From: DATFDN01 sp049591635
GTDB taxonomy: Bacteria > Pseudomonadota > Alphaproteobacteria > Acetobacterales > Acetobacteraceae
Direction: 5' to 3'
DNA length: 9,071 bases
Assembly (NCBI GenBank): GCA_049591635.1
Contig: JBAWFF010000372.1
Location: 1-9,071, forward strand
Shown: positions 1 through 6,853 of the stretch, one piece after another
Layout of the letters: the number at the start of each line of letters is the position of its first letter
How positions within the stretch are numbered: the first letter of the stretch is position 1
Program-made: the position numbers and the translations under genes
Notes under the pieces: model-generated
Told to the model about the DNA's origin: nothing
Seen by the model: the letters and a program-made list of their open reading frames with translations, nothing else
Databases searched by the model: none

Positions 1-10
1 GGAGCTCTTC

Positions 11-637
11 ATGATCATCGTGCACCACTTAAACGACTCCCGCTCGCAGCGCATCCTGTGGCTGCTGGAGGAATTGGGTCTACCCTACGAGATCGAGTCC
101 TATCAACGTGACGCCAAGACTCGCCTGGCTCCGCCCGAGTTGCTCGCCGTCAATCCGGTCGGCAAATCCCCAGTCATCACTGACGACGGCAAGCGGATCA
201 TCGAATCGGGCGCCATCATCGACTACATCATCCGCCGCCACGGGGGCGGCCGCCTACAGCCCGATCCGGCGAGCGAGGCGTACGACGAATACGTGCAATG
301 GCTGCACTACGCCGAAGGCTCCGCCATGCTGCCACTGCTGCTGCACCTCTACGTCGCCCGCCTCGGCGAGGCGGGTGCCCCGCTGCGCCCGCGCATCGAG
401 AGCGAACTCGCCAACCATCTCGGCTACATCGACACGGCGTTGCGGGGGCGGGCGTTCCTGGTCGGGGACTCGCTCACCGGCGCCGACGTGCAGATGAGCT
501 TCATCGCCGAACTCGCCGGTGCGTTCGGCAAGCGTGCCGCCTATCCGGCGATGGACGCGTGGGTAAAGCGGCTGCACGCGCGGCCGGCGTATCAGGCGGC
601 GGTGGAGCGCGGAGGGGCTTACGCCTACGGGCGGTGA
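11..637 (+). CDS. Glutathione S-transferase family protein
   Basis: This 208-aa protein has the usual length and two-domain layout of a cytosolic glutathione S-transferase. The N-terminal thioredoxin-fold half carries the opening SRSQRILWLLEELG (10-23), the NPVGKSP loop with its cis-proline (48-54) and the Glu65-Ser66 pair that binds the gamma-glutamyl group of glutathione. The helical C-terminal half has the N-capping-box region LTGADVQMSF (155-164) and a terminal RPAYQAAVERGG (191-202). Such enzymes conjugate or reduce electrophilic substrates with glutathione in the cytoplasm; the substrate cannot be read from the sequence. The ATG at 11 is supported by GGAG at 1-4, six bases upstream. Only ten bases lie before it, so promoter and operon partners are unseen. 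Its G+C and codon use match the housekeeping genes, unlike the next interval. Confidence 0.93.
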   Translation: MIIVHHLNDSRSQRILWLLEELGLPYEIESYQRDAKTRLAPPELLAVNPVGKSPVITDDGKRIIESGAIIDYIIRRHGGGRLQPDPASEAYDEYVQWLHYAEGSAMLPLLLHLYVARLGEAGAPLRPRIESELANHLGYIDTALRGRAFLVGDSLTGADVQMSFIAELAGAFGKRAAYPAMDAWVKRLHARPAYQAAVERGGAYAYGR

Positions 638-713
638 GAGGACGTTCGGCTGCGATGCTCGCGTTTCCGGGCATGACCGGCTGGGGAGCGATCACGACGC
701 CAAGCCATTGGTG

Positions 714-2015
714 TCAATCGTCGTCCATTGCCTGGAGCAAATCCAGCCGCGCGAGGCCAGGATAATGGTGAGCCCGCGATAGCAGCTTTTCGATGATAGC
801 CCGAGCCATCTTGCGCATCTCGATTAGGTCGGCGACGCGCAAATCGTCCACGTCCCGTCCATGCAGGAACTCATTTCGGCTGGAATAGAGCCGCTCCATG
901 TCAGCTACGGCTTGGCTATCCTGCATGAGACGCCCAATGCGCCTCCGAGTCGCCGTGGTGTGTTCCCTCGGCAGCCCCACTGCCGCCTCGATGGCGACGA
1001 TGTGGGCGAGAAACTCGTCGATCCCTCCTTCCCTGAACGCACGATTAACGAAGTGAATGACGTTGTCGGAGAGAACCGCTGGCTCTCTCGCCAAGTTTGC
1101 GAGATTCCATGCGGCCTCCAGATGGTCCTGCAAGCGGCCGACCTTCTCGACGTCCAGAGGGAGTTCAACCGGAACCTCGAGTTCGACCTCCTCGCCCGCG
1201 TCTGTCCTGTAAAAATTTGGTTGCCAAGTGAGTGTCGAGGAGTCGGGCGGCGGTGACGGACTGTCCAGCGGATCGTCGACAACCGTGTAGCACCACGGCA
1301 CCTTGAAGGGTCGCCAATCGTCATGCCACCTAAGCCAGTCCTCCCACGGAAGCATCCAAATCACGAATAGTCCGCGCTCCATGATCGAGGGAAGCGGGCT
1401 CAAATGGGCCGTAACATGGCGCTCATGAGGATCGTCGGTAAGCCGATCAAGCCACGGGTACAGCCGTGACCGAAGCGGGGTTATAATTGGACGGGTTTCA
1501 CGAACAACGAGCCAGAAGAAATCCTCGAAGCGTCGGCTATCGAATACCCAGTTTCTGTTGTGCCTCACCAGCCGAGCAGCGCGGACCATCTGGTCCAACT
1601 CACCTCTGCTTATCTTTCGGATTTCGTACGGTCCAAACTTTAGCTCACGTGCGTTCTCTGGCGCGCCGAAGATCTCATGATCGGCAAGATCGAGAGGGCA
1701 GAGATGAACAACCTGAGTTTCCGAGGCAGTGAAAGCGTCATGTAGTCGCAACGCCGCATGATCAGCGGATGGAACAAACGTCTCCATTTCGGTCGTCTGG
1801 AACCAAGGAGCGCCGATATCACAGAACAGGTTCGTTAGTCCGGACTGAACTGGTCGAAGAAAGTTGCCGCCGGCCGTCACTGAAGGATACAATTCCATGC
1901 ACGTCGATTCAAGAAACTTGAATCCGGCTGTCTTTGTGATCTCCTGCGACGGGTTTGGGTCTGTATCCCACAACCCACGAATGGCAGACAGCAACCGCTC
2001 CGACGGAGCTGTCAT
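714..2015 (-). CDS. ApeA-like HEPN domain protein, putative ribonuclease of a defence type
   Basis: This is a 433-aa protein if started at the ATG at 2013-2015. An in-frame ATG at 2138 would add 41 residues, but they overlap the nucleotidyltransferase remnant read in another frame and look non-native (rich in Arg, Pro and Gly). The last ~115 residues form a HEPN-like helical domain with VAIEAAVGLP and then LYSSRNEFLHG. RNEFLH (380-385, codons 861-878) fits the Rx4-6H catalytic motif of HEPN ribonucleases. The N-terminal part, with FGPYEIRKISRGELDQM, resembles the region before the HEPN domain in ApeA-type proteins. No signal peptide or membrane helix is apparent. ApeA is a known single-gene abortive-infection protein; equating this protein with it is inference. 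No convincing Shine-Dalgarno precedes the start. Sampled G+C is 52-63%, below the flanks, which suggests acquisition by transfer. The frame is open and intact. An unrelated HEPN function is the main alternative. Confidence 0.72.
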   Translation of the reverse strand: MTAPSERLLSAIRGLWDTDPNPSQEITKTAGFKFLESTCMELYPSVTAGGNFLRPVQSGLTNLFCDIGAPWFQTTEMETFVPSADHAALRLHDAFTASETQVVHLCPLDLADHEIFGAPENARELKFGPYEIRKISRGELDQMVRAARLVRHNRNWVFDSRRFEDFFWLVVRETRPIITPLRSRLYPWLDRLTDDPHERHVTAHLSPLPSIMERGLFVIWMLPWEDWLRWHDDWRPFKVPWCYTVVDDPLDSPSPPPDSSTLTWQPNFYRTDAGEEVELEVPVELPLDVEKVGRLQDHLEAAWNLANLAREPAVLSDNVIHFVNRAFREGGIDEFLAHIVAIEAAVGLPREHTTATRRRIGRLMQDSQAVADMERLYSSRNEFLHGRDVDDLRVADLIEMRKMARAIIEKLLSRAHHYPGLARLDLLQAMDDD

Positions 2016-2040
2016 CGGACTTGCACTGCTAACACCGTGG

Positions 2041-2395
2041 TCATCCTCGTGGACTCTCCCTTCCGATTTTGCGTCGCTTGGTCGCGGTCCCCCTCTTGCC
2101 GGCGGCAGTCGCACGTCGCAACGCCGCGACATCGGCAAGGTCCTGGGGACGTCCCGCCGCCAACTTCGGCGCGATCAGGTCGTCTCCGCAGATAAACCAG
2201 GCCGTAGGCCCGTCTCCATGTCGATTGGCACCGCAACCCTCTTTCGCACCCGGTCGAAATCGACGCCGCTGATCTCTGGCAGAATGCCCACCATGAATGG
2301 CGGCGACCCCATGCGAAAAAGCTACCCTTCGGCGCAAAATCATCCGGTTTTAGATCCGCGAGGGACGCACCGAAGTTCGCCAATGCCCGGCGGCT
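2041..2395 (-). pseudogene. Broken DUF6036/AbiEii-like nucleotidyltransferase gene, 5'-truncated and frameshifted
   Basis: Three reading frames must be joined to recover one protein. Frame A (2395 to about 2316) reads RRALANFGASLADLKPDDF and ends KGSFF. Frame B (about 2319 to 2216) reads RMGSPPFMVGILPEISGVDF and ends RVAVPID. Frame C (about 2217 to the TGA at 2041) reads TAWFICGDDLIAPKLAAGRP followed by QDLADVAALRRA. In that order they match the C-terminal two thirds of DUF6036/AbiEii-type nucleotidyltransferase-fold proteins, which typically have a VPPFxxDILxxISGVxF stretch and a DDLIxxKxAxGRPQDLADV ending. The first shift falls on a run of five A (2316-2320, five T on the coding strand); adding one T restores SFFRMG. 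The second lies near 2214-2220. The N-terminal part that would carry the catalytic GGxAxxLHG-like motif is absent: 2396-2460 gives no homologous sequence and the VOC gene ends at 2461. Many relatives act as antitoxin-like or toxin-like partners. The HEPN gene starts 25 bases downstream on the same strand, so the two may once have been a pair (inference). Confidence 0.75.
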
Positions 2396-2460
2396 CGTGC
2401 TGGGAAACGCTCACACGAGATGGGACACTCTGCATGCATCGCGGCGCGGGAGCCTCCACC
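2396..2460. other. Non-coding junction between VOC gene and nucleotidyltransferase remnant
   Basis: These 65 bases lie between the VOC stop codon and the first recognisable residues of the nucleotidyltransferase pseudogene. On the minus strand, the frame that continues the pseudogene meets a TGA at 2411-2413. No other frame resembles the missing N-terminal part. I see no hairpin followed by a T run, no terminal inverted repeat and no obvious direct repeat matching the left edge of the accessory interval near 640-700. It is probably the deletion or insertion joint of the accessory interval. Confidence 0.4.
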
Positions 2461-2946
2461 CTATGAAGCCCCCTCCCGCAGCAACCCCTCCACATCCAGC
2501 GCCCGCGTGAACATCGCCAACGCCCCGTCCGGCCCACGCGGCCACTCCGCTTCCTGACGATCCCGGTACAGCTCCACCCCGTTCTGGTCGGGGTCGCGCA
2601 AATAGAGCGCCTCGCTCACCCCATGATCGCTCGCGCCGTCGAGTTCGATCCCCGCGTCCAGCACCCGCCGCAACGCGCCGGCCAGCGCCGCCCGGGTCGG
2701 ATACAGGATCGCGGTGTGGAACAGCCCCGTGCTGCCCGGTGGCGGCGGGGAGCCGCCCAGGCTCTCCCAGGTGTTCACCGCGATGTGGTGGTGGTAGTCG
2801 CCCGCCGCCATGAAGGCCGCGCTCGAACCATATCGCTGCGTCACCCGGAGCCCGAGCACGCCGTGGTAGAAATCGAGCGCCCGCTGAAGGTCGGCGACCT
2901 TCAGATGCACATGCCCGATACGCACGCCCGGATCGATCGTTTCCAT
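2461..2946 (-). CDS. VOC family protein, extradiol dioxygenase/glyoxalase-like (CatE-type)
   Basis: This 161-aa single-module vicinal-oxygen-chelate protein opens with IGHVHLKVADLQRALDFY (10-27), the first beta-strand and helix of the fold. It continues with FMAAGDYHHHIAVNTW (45-60) and LFHTAILYP (75-83), and ends the metal site with GVELYRDR (123-130). His12 (or His14), His77 and Glu125 fit the 2-His-1-Glu iron site of extradiol catechol dioxygenases. That fits an oxygenase-type activity of the kind annotated as CatE, but the substrate is unknown and a glyoxalase-like role cannot be excluded. The frame is open back to 3306, but that extension is antisense-type noise inside gph. The ATG at 2944-2946 has a perfect AGGAGG (2956-2961) nine bases upstream, and family homology starts there. 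The gene follows gph by five bases, so the two should be co-transcribed. Confidence 0.88.
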   Translation of the reverse strand: METIDPGVRIGHVHLKVADLQRALDFYHGVLGLRVTQRYGSSAAFMAAGDYHHHIAVNTWESLGGSPPPPGSTGLFHTAILYPTRAALAGALRRVLDAGIELDGASDHGVSEALYLRDPDQNGVELYRDRQEAEWPRGPDGALAMFTRALDVEGLLREGAS

Positions 2947-2951
2947 GCCTG

Positions 2952-3608
2952 CTATCCTCCTCTGACCAGCTGCCCGGCGATCCCCGGCAGATCGGCGAAC
3001 CGCGCCGCGACCGCATCGGCCTCCTCCGCCATCTCCGGGGTCCCGTACCCCCAGGCGGCAAACACGCACGCCATCCCGGCGCCGTGCGCGCCGCACACGT
3101 CGTTGCGATGATCCCCCGCCATCACCGCCCGTCCCGCGTCGCCGCCGGCGGCCCGCAGCGTGGCCAGCAGATGCGCCGGATCGGGCTTGCGGACCGGAAA
3201 GCTGTCGCCCCCGCCGACCGCGGCGAAGAACCCGCCTAGCCCGAACGCCTCCAGCAGCGCCCGCGCCGGCGCCTCCAGCTTGTTGGTGCAGACCGCCAAG
3301 CCCCATCCGCCATCGCGCAACGCCGCCAGCGTCGCCTCCACGCCCGGGTAAAGCCGCGTCGCCTCCCTCGAATGGGCGGCGTAGTCGGCGCTGAACGCCT
3401 CGACATCCGCCCGACCGAAGCCCCGCCCACGGGCCGCGAACGCCCGCTCGATCAGCCGCGCTACCCCGTCGCCGATCATCGCCTTCGTCTCCGCCAGCGT
3501 GAACGGCGCCAGCCCGCGCGCCGTCATCAGCCGGTTCAGCGCCGCCGCCAGATCAGGCGCCGAGTCGATCAGAGTGCCGTCAAGATCGAGCAGCAAAGTG
3601 GCGCGCAT
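2952..3608 (-). CDS. gph: Phosphoglycolate phosphatase, HAD superfamily
   Basis: This 218-aa HAD hydrolase, the usual size for Gph, would dephosphorylate 2-phosphoglycolate, a product of DNA-end repair and of oxygenase side reactions, to glycolate in the cytoplasm. Motif I is DLDGT (8-12) with nucleophile Asp8 and acid/base Asp10. Motif II is Thr108 in VCTNK, motif III is Lys141 in RKPDP, and motif IV is GDHRND (165-170) with Asp166 and Asp170. The helical cap between motifs I and II begins SAPDLAAALNRLM. Motif IV has His where many relatives have Ser after GD. The start could be the ATG at 3606-3608 or the adjacent GTG at 3609-3611; neither has a strong Shine-Dalgarno, and the ATG is preferred. 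Related HAD phosphatases of this subfamily (pyrophosphatase PpaX, N-acetylmuramate-6-phosphatase MupP) are the alternatives. MupP would be notable beside amino-sugar genes, but I cannot separate them by eye. Confidence 0.85.
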   Translation of the reverse strand: MRATLLLDLDGTLIDSAPDLAAALNRLMTARGLAPFTLAETKAMIGDGVARLIERAFAARGRGFGRADVEAFSADYAAHSREATRLYPGVEATLAALRDGGWGLAVCTNKLEAPARALLEAFGLGGFFAAVGGGDSFPVRKPDPAHLLATLRAAGGDAGRAVMAGDHRNDVCGAHGAGMACVFAAWGYGTPEMAEEADAVAARFADLPGIAGQLVRGG

Positions 3609-3653
3609 CACAGTGCCGGTCCGTTAGGTGATCGTATTGTCACAAGCCGTGCT

Positions 3654-3681
3654 TTGACACACCGTTGTCCGGCCCGCTACC
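3654..3681 (+). promoter_or_regulatory. Candidate housekeeping promoter for glmU operon
   Basis: In the roughly 100-base divergent gap between gph and glmU, TTGACA (3654-3659) is a perfect -35 hexamer. With a 16-base spacer it is followed by GCTACC (3676-3681), a weak but plausible -10 for a GC-rich alphaproteobacterium. A transcript would begin near 3688, about 20 bases before the glmU ATG. The same gap must also hold the gph promoter, which I could not pick out. No operator palindrome or riboswitch-sized leader is present. Confidence 0.4.
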
Positions 3682-3708
3682 GGAAGTAGTGATATCCATG
3701 GAAGCGTG

Positions 3709-5025
3709 ATGCCAGCAACCGCCGTGATCCTGGCCGCCGGACTCGGAACCCGCATGAAGTCGGCGACCCCGAAGGTCCTGCATAAGATCGCCTTCCGGCC
3801 CATGCTCTCCCACCTGATCGCCAGCTGCGAGGCGGTGTTTGACCGCATCGTCGTCGTCATCGGCCCGGACATGGACGCGGTTGCCCGCCAAGCCGCTCCG
3901 CATCCCTGCGTCATCCAGGCCGACCGCCTCGGCACCGCCCATGCCGCCCGCCAAGCCGAGGCGTTGTTCGGTGACGGTGAGGTCGCGATCCTCTATGCCG
4001 ACAACCCGCTGATCCGCCCCATCACCTTCCGCCGCCTGCTGTCCCGGCGAGCCGAAGGCGACGCCGTCCTCGCCTTGCTGGCCATGCGTCCGGCCGAACC
4101 CGGCCAATACGGCCGCGTCATCGCCGCCGGCGACTACGTGGAGCGCATCGTCGAAGCAGCCGACGCGACGCAGGAAGAACGCGCGATCGGCCTCTGCAAC
4201 GCCGGCGTGCTGTGTGCCGCCGCCGCGGACATGGCGCGCTGGCTGGCCGACATTCGCCCCCACAACGCCAAGGGCGAATACTACCTGACCGATCTCGTTG
4301 CCCTCGCCCGCACGGAAGGCGGCCGGGTCGGCGCGATCGAGGCGGCGGAGCGCGAACTCGCCGGCGTCAACTCCCGCGCCGAACTCGCCGCCGCCGAGGC
4401 GACCGTGCAATCCTGGCTCCGCGCCGCCGCGTTTGAAGCCGGCGTTACCATGACCGACCCAGCTTCGGTCTTCCTGGCCGCCGACACCGTGCTGGCGCCC
4501 GACGTGACGATCGGCCCCAACGTCGTGTTCGGGCCCGGCGTGCGGGTCGGGCGCGGCACCGAGATCCGCGCCTTCAGCCATCTGGAGGGCTGCGTGATCG
4601 GCGAGGACTGCATCATCGGCCCGTTCGCCCGCCTCCGCCCCGGCACCGTGCTCGGCAAGGCCGCCCATGTCGGCAATTTCGTCGAACTCAAGGCGACCAG
4701 CCTCGGCGCCGGCGCCAAGGCCAACCATCTCGCCTATCTGGGCGATTCCGAAGTCGGCGCGCGCAGCAACATCGGCGCCGGCACCATCACCTGCAACTAT
4801 GACGGGTATGTTAAGCACCGCACCACGATCGGCGCGGACGTCTTCGTCGGCTCCGATTCCGTGCTGGTCGCGCCCGTGGCGGTGGGCGACGGTGCCTTCG
4901 TCTCGGCCGGCAGCGTCATCACTCGCGACGTGGCGCCCGACGCGATGGCGTTCGGACGCGCGCGCCAGCAGGACAAGCCAGGCGGCGCCGCCGCCTTTCA
5001 CGCGAGCAAGAGGGAGAGCGGCTGA
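3709..5025 (+). CDS. glmU: Bifunctional GlmU: N-acetylglucosamine-1-phosphate uridyltransferase / glucosamine-1-phosphate acetyltransferase
   Basis: This 438-aa enzyme (E. coli 456) acetylates glucosamine-1-phosphate and then couples it to UTP, giving UDP-GlcNAc for peptidoglycan and LPS. The N-terminal Rossmann-like uridyltransferase has AVILAAGLGTRMKS (5-18) with Lys22 in TPKVLH, the uracil-binding Gln70 and LGT (74-76), the metal ligand Asp98 in YADNPLI, Glu149 and Asn164. After a linker near 225-250, the C-terminal left-handed beta-helix of hexapeptide repeats (about 255-405) carries the acetyltransferase site, with His340 in ANHLAYLGD corresponding to E. coli His363, and CNYDG (362-366). 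Position 97 is Ala where most relatives have Gly (YGD). The ATG at 3709 follows GGAAG by four bases; a GTG at 3706 directly abuts it and is an alternative. The TGA overlaps the glmS ATG by one base, so translation is coupled. Confidence 0.97.
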   Translation: MPATAVILAAGLGTRMKSATPKVLHKIAFRPMLSHLIASCEAVFDRIVVVIGPDMDAVARQAAPHPCVIQADRLGTAHAARQAEALFGDGEVAILYADNPLIRPITFRRLLSRRAEGDAVLALLAMRPAEPGQYGRVIAAGDYVERIVEAADATQEERAIGLCNAGVLCAAAADMARWLADIRPHNAKGEYYLTDLVALARTEGGRVGAIEAAERELAGVNSRAELAAAEATVQSWLRAAAFEAGVTMTDPASVFLAADTVLAPDVTIGPNVVFGPGVRVGRGTEIRAFSHLEGCVIGEDCIIGPFARLRPGTVLGKAAHVGNFVELKATSLGAGAKANHLAYLGDSEVGARSNIGAGTITCNYDGYVKHRTTIGADVFVGSDSVLVAPVAVGDGAFVSAGSVITRDVAPDAMAFGRARQQDKPGGAAAFHASKRESG

Positions 5026-6848
5026 TGTGCGGCATCATCGGCGTGATCGGGACCCGCCCGGCGGCGCCCCTCGTCCTCGACGCGCTGCGCCGGCTCGAAT
5101 ACCGCGGCTATGATAGCGCCGGCGTCGCCACCCTGGTGAACGGCCACATCGACCGCCGCCGCGCCGAGGGCAAGCTCGGCAACCTCGCCAACGTGCTCGA
5201 CCGCTCCCCGCTCCCCGGCACCACCGGCATCGGTCATACCCGCTGGGCGACCCACGGCGCCCCGACCGAGGGCAATGCCCATCCGCACGGCACGTCCCGC
5301 GTCTCCGTCGTCCACAACGGCATCATCGAAAACCACGCCGAACTGCGCCTCGAACTCGAGGAGCAGGGCCAGGAGTTCTCCACCGAGACCGACACCGAGA
5401 CGGTTGCCCAGCTCGTCGACCTCAACCTCAAACACGGCATGGAGCCGGTCGCCGCCGCCGGCGCCGCCTTCAAGCGGCTTCAAGGCGCCTATGCGCTGGC
5501 CATGATCTTCGCCGGCCACCCCGAGCTGATTGTCGGCGCCCAGTTCGGCGCCCCGCTCGCCGTCGGCTACGGAGAGGACGAGATGTACGTCGGCTCCGAC
5601 GCCCTCGCCCTCGCCCCGCTCACCCAGCGCATCGCGTACCTGAAGGACGGCGACTGGACGGTCGTCGACCGCCAGGGCGCCCGCTTCTTCGACGCGACGG
5701 GCGCGGAGGTCTCCCGCGAGGTGAAACTCACCCGGCTCACCGGGGCCGCCGTGGGCAAGGGCAACTTCCGCCACTTCATGGAAAAGGAGTTACACGAGCA
5801 CCCGGCGGTGATCGGCGATACGCTGCACCAGATGGTGGACCCGGCGACCCGCGCGGTCACGCTGCCCGCGTTGCCCTTCGACCTCGCCGCGATCGACGGC
5901 ATTACCATCAGCGCCTGCGGCTCCGCGTTCTATGCCGGCCTGGTCGGACGCTGGTGGTTCGAGGCGATGGCCCGCGTGCCGACCGATGGGGACGTGGCGA
6001 GCGAGTTCCGCTACCGCACGCCGCCGATGCGTCGCGGCGGCCTCGGCCTGCTGGTCAGCCAATCGGGCGAGACCGCCGACACGATGGCGGCGCTGCGCTA
6101 CATGCGTGCCCAGGGCCAGCACGTCCTCTCGATCGTCAACGTGCCCGAAAGCAGCATGGCGCGGGAATCGGACTGCGTGCTGGAGACCGTCGCCGGACCG
6201 GAGATCGGGGTCGCCAGCACCAAGGCGTTCACCGCCCAGCTCTCGGTCCTCGCCTGCCTCGCGCTCGCCACCGCCCGTGCCCGCGGCGCCATCACCGCCG
6301 CGCAGGAGGCGGCGATGACGCAGGCGCTGCTCGAAGTCCCCAGCCGCGCCGCCGAGGTGCTCGAGAACGATCAAGCGATCGCCGAACTCGCCGCGCGCAT
6401 CGAGCGCGCCCGCGACGTGCTCTATCTCGGCCGCGGCAATTGCTACCCGATCGCGCTTGAGGGCGCGCTGAAGTTGAAGGAAATCAGCTACATCCACGCG
6501 GAAGGCTACGCCGCAGGGGAGATGAAGCATGGTCCGATCGCCCTGATCGACCCCGCCGTCCCTGTCGTCGCCATCGCGCCGTCCGGCCCGCTGTTCGAGA
6601 AGACCGCCTCGAACCTCCAGGAAGCCGCCGCGCGCGGCGGGCAGGTCATCGTGTTCAGCGACGAAGCCGGCGCGGCGAAGCTGCGCGGCATCGCGGCCGA
6701 GACCGTGGTGCTGCCGACCGTCGATCCATTCGTCGCGCCAATCCTCTATGCAATTCCGGTGCAGCTACTCGCCTATCACGTCGCGGTGTTGCGAGGCACC
6801 AATGTCGATCAGCCGCGCAACCTGGCCAAATCCGTGACCGTTGAATAG
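5025..6848 (+). CDS. glmS: Glutamine-fructose-6-phosphate aminotransferase (isomerizing)
   Basis: This 607-aa protein is full length (E. coli 609). It makes glucosamine-6-phosphate from fructose-6-phosphate and glutamine, the first committed step to UDP-GlcNAc. The N-terminal Ntn amidotransferase has Cys2, exposed after Met removal, EYRGYDSAG (25-33), HTRWATHG (71-78) and HNGIIEN (97-103). Two SIS sugar-isomerase domains follow, with ACGSAFYAG (about 297-305), SQSGETADT (about 345-353), GVASTKAF, then LKEISYIHAEGYAAGEMKHG (about 483-502). The C-terminus is the invariant NLAKSVTVE, whose lysine forms the Schiff base with the sugar. AGGGAG at 5011-5016, eight bases upstream, sets the start. Glu and His residues of the isomerase site are all in place. 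I see no glmS ribozyme-like leader, and there is no room for one given the overlap with glmU. Confidence 0.98.
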   Translation: MCGIIGVIGTRPAAPLVLDALRRLEYRGYDSAGVATLVNGHIDRRRAEGKLGNLANVLDRSPLPGTTGIGHTRWATHGAPTEGNAHPHGTSRVSVVHNGIIENHAELRLELEEQGQEFSTETDTETVAQLVDLNLKHGMEPVAAAGAAFKRLQGAYALAMIFAGHPELIVGAQFGAPLAVGYGEDEMYVGSDALALAPLTQRIAYLKDGDWTVVDRQGARFFDATGAEVSREVKLTRLTGAAVGKGNFRHFMEKELHEHPAVIGDTLHQMVDPATRAVTLPALPFDLAAIDGITISACGSAFYAGLVGRWWFEAMARVPTDGDVASEFRYRTPPMRRGGLGLLVSQSGETADTMAALRYMRAQGQHVLSIVNVPESSMARESDCVLETVAGPEIGVASTKAFTAQLSVLACLALATARARGAITAAQEAAMTQALLEVPSRAAEVLENDQAIAELAARIERARDVLYLGRGNCYPIALEGALKLKEISYIHAEGYAAGEMKHGPIALIDPAVPVVAIAPSGPLFEKTASNLQEAAARGGQVIVFSDEAGAAKLRGIAAETVVLPTVDPFVAPILYAIPVQLLAYHVAVLRGTNVDQPRNLAKSVTVE

Positions 6849-6853
6849 GCGGC

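Noticed and set aside
638..713. Terminator between the GST gene and the HEPN gene
   Set aside because: Only a trivial CCGG...CCGG pairing near 667-680 is present, with no long stem and no T run on either strand.
2214..2320. Programmed frameshifting in the nucleotidyltransferase gene
   Set aside because: Two shifts are needed, the N-terminal part is missing, and there is no slippery heptamer with a stimulatory structure. Decay is simpler.
638..2460. Transposon or integrative element carrying the HEPN gene
   Set aside because: I saw no transposase or integrase fragment, no terminal inverted repeats and no clear direct repeats at the two edges, so the mechanism of acquisition is left open.
1864..2466. 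200-codon plus-strand frame across the HEPN start and nucleotidyltransferase remnant
   Set aside because: Its translation resembles no family I know, while both overlapping minus-strand sequences have clear conserved blocks.
2947..3306. 120-codon upstream extension of the VOC frame
   Set aside because: It lies inside gph on the same strand in another frame and is Arg/Gly-rich. Homology and a perfect Shine-Dalgarno place the start at 2946.
3609..3708. glmS-type ribozyme or riboswitch leader for the amino-sugar operon
   Set aside because: The gap is about 100 bases and shared by two divergent promoters, and glmS itself overlaps glmU. No core resembling the ribozyme was seen.
3640..5001. 453-codon open frame on the minus strand opposite glmU
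   Set aside because: It is antisense to a complete glmU. Its Ala/Gly/Asp-rich repetitive translation mirrors the hexapeptide repeats of the sense strand, and GC-rich third positions keep the antisense frame free of stops.
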